Positions 61,471 to 64,000 of a stretch of 64,000 bases of DNA are shown in pieces. The stretch is from Tubiluchus corallicola. Its lineage: Eukaryota > Priapulida > Priapulimorpha > Priapulimorphida > Tubiluchidae. The stretch is taken from the NCBI GenBank assembly GCA_030141605.1, contig JAQGDQ010000041.1:682001-746000 (forward strand), in the 5' to 3' direction. Every line of letters starts with the position of its first letter. Position 1 is the first letter of the stretch. The notes under the pieces are model-generated. The model was not told the origin of the DNA. It was given only the letters and a program-made list of their open reading frames with translations, and did not search any database. Both the position numbers and the translations under genes were made by a program.

Positions 61471-62589
61471 GGTAACTCATATGTTAACCTTGTAAACCAC
61501 TTGGTTTCAAATTTTCTGCATTATATAATGGACAATCTTCGATCTATATCCATGTTTGAAATCACTTGTCATGCCCCGCATACTGCCTTCTTGTTCCAAT
61601 ACCGGCCCACCTCAACTTGATGATTCGAGCCTCAACTTATATCACTTGTCATGTACTGCATCACCATGTTCTCCAGTGCCCTGTACTACAGTATACAGTG
61701 AAGCGGACATGGTGCTACAGTACACAGCGAAGTGATACAAGTGAAGGCAAGACGGTATGCGACCCCAGCGCGCTAGATACCGGTAAGTCCAGTAAACGCG
61801 AACGTACCAGGTATTGTTCCATTATACGGTTTCTACAATACGTCTGCTGCTTGAAGGTGGTGTGGCAGCTGTGGCCTATTCATGAATCACGTAACAGGCT
61901 AACTGCCAGTCACCGAAATATTGAGAAGCAAAAAAATCTTGAATAGAGCAACACATTTACCTATACCTTTTGTGGTTTTCTTCGTCCTTCTTCGCTCTGA
62001 AACACTATAAATAATAAAAAAGCAAAAACCGTAAGCCTTCTTTCACACTTGACGTTAACATTCATTTTTTAAAATACATTTTTATGTAAACTTGCAAAGA
62101 GGCTGCAAATGACAGTTCGCACTTAGTATTATCTTTGGCACTGTTAAAAACTACTCGGCATTCAAAGATTTCTTGGCTTGCTTGGTCACGTGCAGAAAAA
62201 TGTCCATAATAATTTGTACGTTTTAGTTTTTCTTCCGTTGTTGATAATTTTATAATAATTGCGACAAACTGTGAATTCGCAGGTTTTACAAATATATGCA
62301 AAGTATTTTGGAAAATTTGTGCTATTTTTCGTCATTATAAAAACTTTGCAACAACCCTTTTACATCTGAATTAGGCTTTTTGATAATACCGGCACAGTTG
62401 GGGTACACCCACTGAGATGCTTTTTACAAACTGTTAAAGGAAGACTAGAGAGTACCCGTTTTTACAGTAACACTACGTGGGACGCTTGCGCTTACTCGAC
62501 GCCCAGTGTGCCGCCTTGTTCTGGTCGCCATGCACGGTTCCACCTTGCCGTGAAACATGAAAGGTCGTGGTCTAATGGGTGCGCAGTCA

Positions 62590-62760
62590 GTTTGGTACTG
62601 GTAATTTTGGTACGAGGAAATTTTGGTACACGCAAATTTTGTACAGAGTAAATATGGTACTAATGAAGTTTTGTTACACATTTTTGGTACAAGCAAATAT
62701 GGTACAAGGTAAAAGTGGTGCATACAAGTTTGGTACTAGGAAAGTTTAGTACTCGGAAAA
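62590..62760. repeat. Degenerate minisatellite of TTTTGGTAC units
   Basis: About nine units of 14-24 bases share the core ttttggtac followed by a few variable bases and caaat or gaaa. Related fragments (ttggtac, tttggtat) recur near 63660-63760, so the family may spread over a kilobase. On the minus strand the unit yields a meaningless LVPYLL-type periodic frame. Confidence 0.75.
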
Positions 62761-62920
62761 TATATTTCATATAACCTACTAGAACAAGTTACAGAGGCTC
62801 ACATTATTAAATTTCTTTCAATTTGTTTTTATTCGCATCTTTGTTTGTAAGTCTTTCGTTTATTATTTGTCATTGTTGTTATTTGTTTGTTTGTTTCTTG
62901 CTCATCCTTTTGTTGTGATT

Positions 62921-63260
62921 ACTACCACCACCACCACCATCGTCATCATTATTGCTGTCATTGTTACATTTGTCATTTTGTTGCTGTTGCATTGTCATGG
63001 TTGTTGTTGCTGCTGTTGTTGTTGTTGTTGTTGCTGTTATTGTTGTTACTGCTGTTAATATTGTTAGCAATGAACATCATAATTATCATCACCGTTAGCA
63101 CGGTTACTGTTGTTGTTGTTGTGCCTATAAATAACGATAGATGATAATAGTAATAGTGATGCCAACGATGACGATAGTGATGATGATGATAATAATGATG
63201 ACAACAGTGATGCTTATGGCAAGGATAACACTGATGATGATGTTGACAGTGACAGTGATT
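62921..63260. repeat. Mixed trinucleotide-repeat tract (ACC, GTT, GAT)
   Basis: Runs of accacc, then ttgttgttgctg, then gatgatgat follow each other with interruptions. Frames here code only for homopolymeric runs and are not genes. Confidence 0.85.
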
Positions 63261-64000
63261 ATTACAACTCTAGAAAAAGTGAGAATGGCAGTACAATAGT
63301 TTCTGCTGGCACTACACTATATGGTGCATTTGTGGCACTTTTGATAGTTCCTATGATTTAAATTCAGTTCCCATTTTATGAAAACTTTATGCAGCTTTTA
63401 CGGAGCTTGGCTAGTGGTAATAAATAATATTCACTTTTCAAATTTGGCAAAACTTTCTTTTATTTATAACAAACCATGCCCTATATAAGACTAGACTGTA
63501 TAGTGCAGTGGTCGTTTTTCTGCGGGTGATGGAGTTTCTATCAATTAAATCAATCCTTGTTAATAAAAGTTAATACGCATTCATAGACAATAATAAATAT
63601 TTTATTATTGCTCCGTGCTGTGAATAATCTTTTAAATTTTAAAATAATATATCTGCGATATTGGTACTTTTTCTGAAGGCTTATAAATGTAGGGGTCATG
63701 GTAAGGTTGGTACTACTGAAAGGGGTCACGTACTTGAAAAGTTTGGTATATACAACTGGTATAGTGTAATGGAAAAATATACAAAGAATTCTCAAATGTA
63801 CCTACATGGATGGGATAATCACGGATAGAATTTTAGCTGCCACGCACTATTAATTATTATGTTTTATGAACTTTTTAATAAACCAGACTTCCCTAGTGCC
63901 AGGTTTCCTCTTTACTGAATAAACTTCTTTATTATCTAGTTGAAACAATTATTTTATACTGAGATATAGAAATGCTTTCTTTTTCGTTTAGTAGCAAATT

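Larger units (their letters stand above)
59206..64000. other. Region upstream of RP9: transposon relics and simple repeats, no gene supported
   Basis: This holds the RP9 promoter side, a MITE, a LINE relic, a degenerate minisatellite and a trinucleotide-rich tract. Plus-strand frame 61566-61946 (126 residues) and minus-strand frame 62062-62301 (79 residues) do not resemble a family I know and lack clear splice context. Confidence 0.5.

Noticed and set aside
61566-61946. 126-residue plus-strand frame, the longest near the right end
   Set aside because: Repetitive short motifs (CHVLHHHVLQCPVLQ), no family resemblance and no promoter or splice signals.
62062-62301. 79-residue minus-strand frame that might be an exon upstream of RP9
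   Set aside because: RP9 already has a complete start at 59205, and the frame has no clear splice sites or known match.
62879-63144. Three open frames of poly-Cys/Leu, poly-His and poly-Thr
   Set aside because: Products of a trinucleotide-repeat tract.

Overview
This is a nuclear genomic window from an animal. It is AT-rich, its genes are cut into many short exons by GT-AG introns, and between and inside them lie decayed transposons and microsatellites. All five recognisable genes are animal genes. An invertebrate bilaterian is likely, perhaps a mollusc or another lophotrochozoan; that is inference from the style of the immune gene and GPCR, not proof.

Layout. (1) 1-6557, minus strand: the 5' two thirds of SPAG16/PF20, an axonemal WD-repeat protein that runs off the left edge. 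(2) 6558-11387: about 4.8 kb with no gene I can support, with two degenerate minisatellites. (3) 11388-40365, minus strand: a complete 29-kb gene for a secreted thioester-containing protein (TEP, alpha-2-macroglobulin/CD109/C3 superfamily). I could assemble 32 exon positions whose phases all agree; with the first variable exon they give about 1,489 codons. (4) 40366-44550: intergenic, with a non-LTR retrotransposon relic. (5) 44551-45578, plus strand: a single-exon class A GPCR broken by one frameshift before TM7. (6) 45579-51293: transposon-rich, no host gene seen. (7) 51294-53217, minus: TMEM42-like small membrane protein, three exons. (8) 53820-59205, minus: RP9 (PAP-1) splicing-associated zinc-knuckle protein, six exons. 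(9) 59206-64000: transposon relics and simple repeats.

The main discovery is inside the TEP gene. Between constitutive exon 17 (ends 29685) and exon 19 (starts 18644) lies an 11-kb tandem array of alternative versions of exon 18, each encoding a complete bait region plus its conserved 3' anchor block (x-F-P-E-[ST]-W-L-W-like). Five are intact (29029-29257, 26479-26725, 23862-24078, 23151-23361, 19456-19684), one is open but needs a shifted donor (20019 down to 19779), and two are decayed (22247-22351, 20548-20703). All intact copies have length 1 mod 3, so exactly one must be used to keep frame. Their bait sequences differ completely in chemistry (Pro/Gly, Arg/Ala, Thr/Phe, Asp/Glu/Phe), so one thioester backbone could be fitted with different protease-sensing loops. 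Bait-region diversification by alternative exons is known in some invertebrate TEPs (Drosophila Tep2, scallop CfTEP), so the principle is known; this locus, its sub-families, its pseudoexons and its frame logic are what is worth study.

The genes are neighbours without an evident functional link: cilium (SPAG16), humoral immunity (TEP), signalling (GPCR), membrane (TMEM42) and splicing (RP9).
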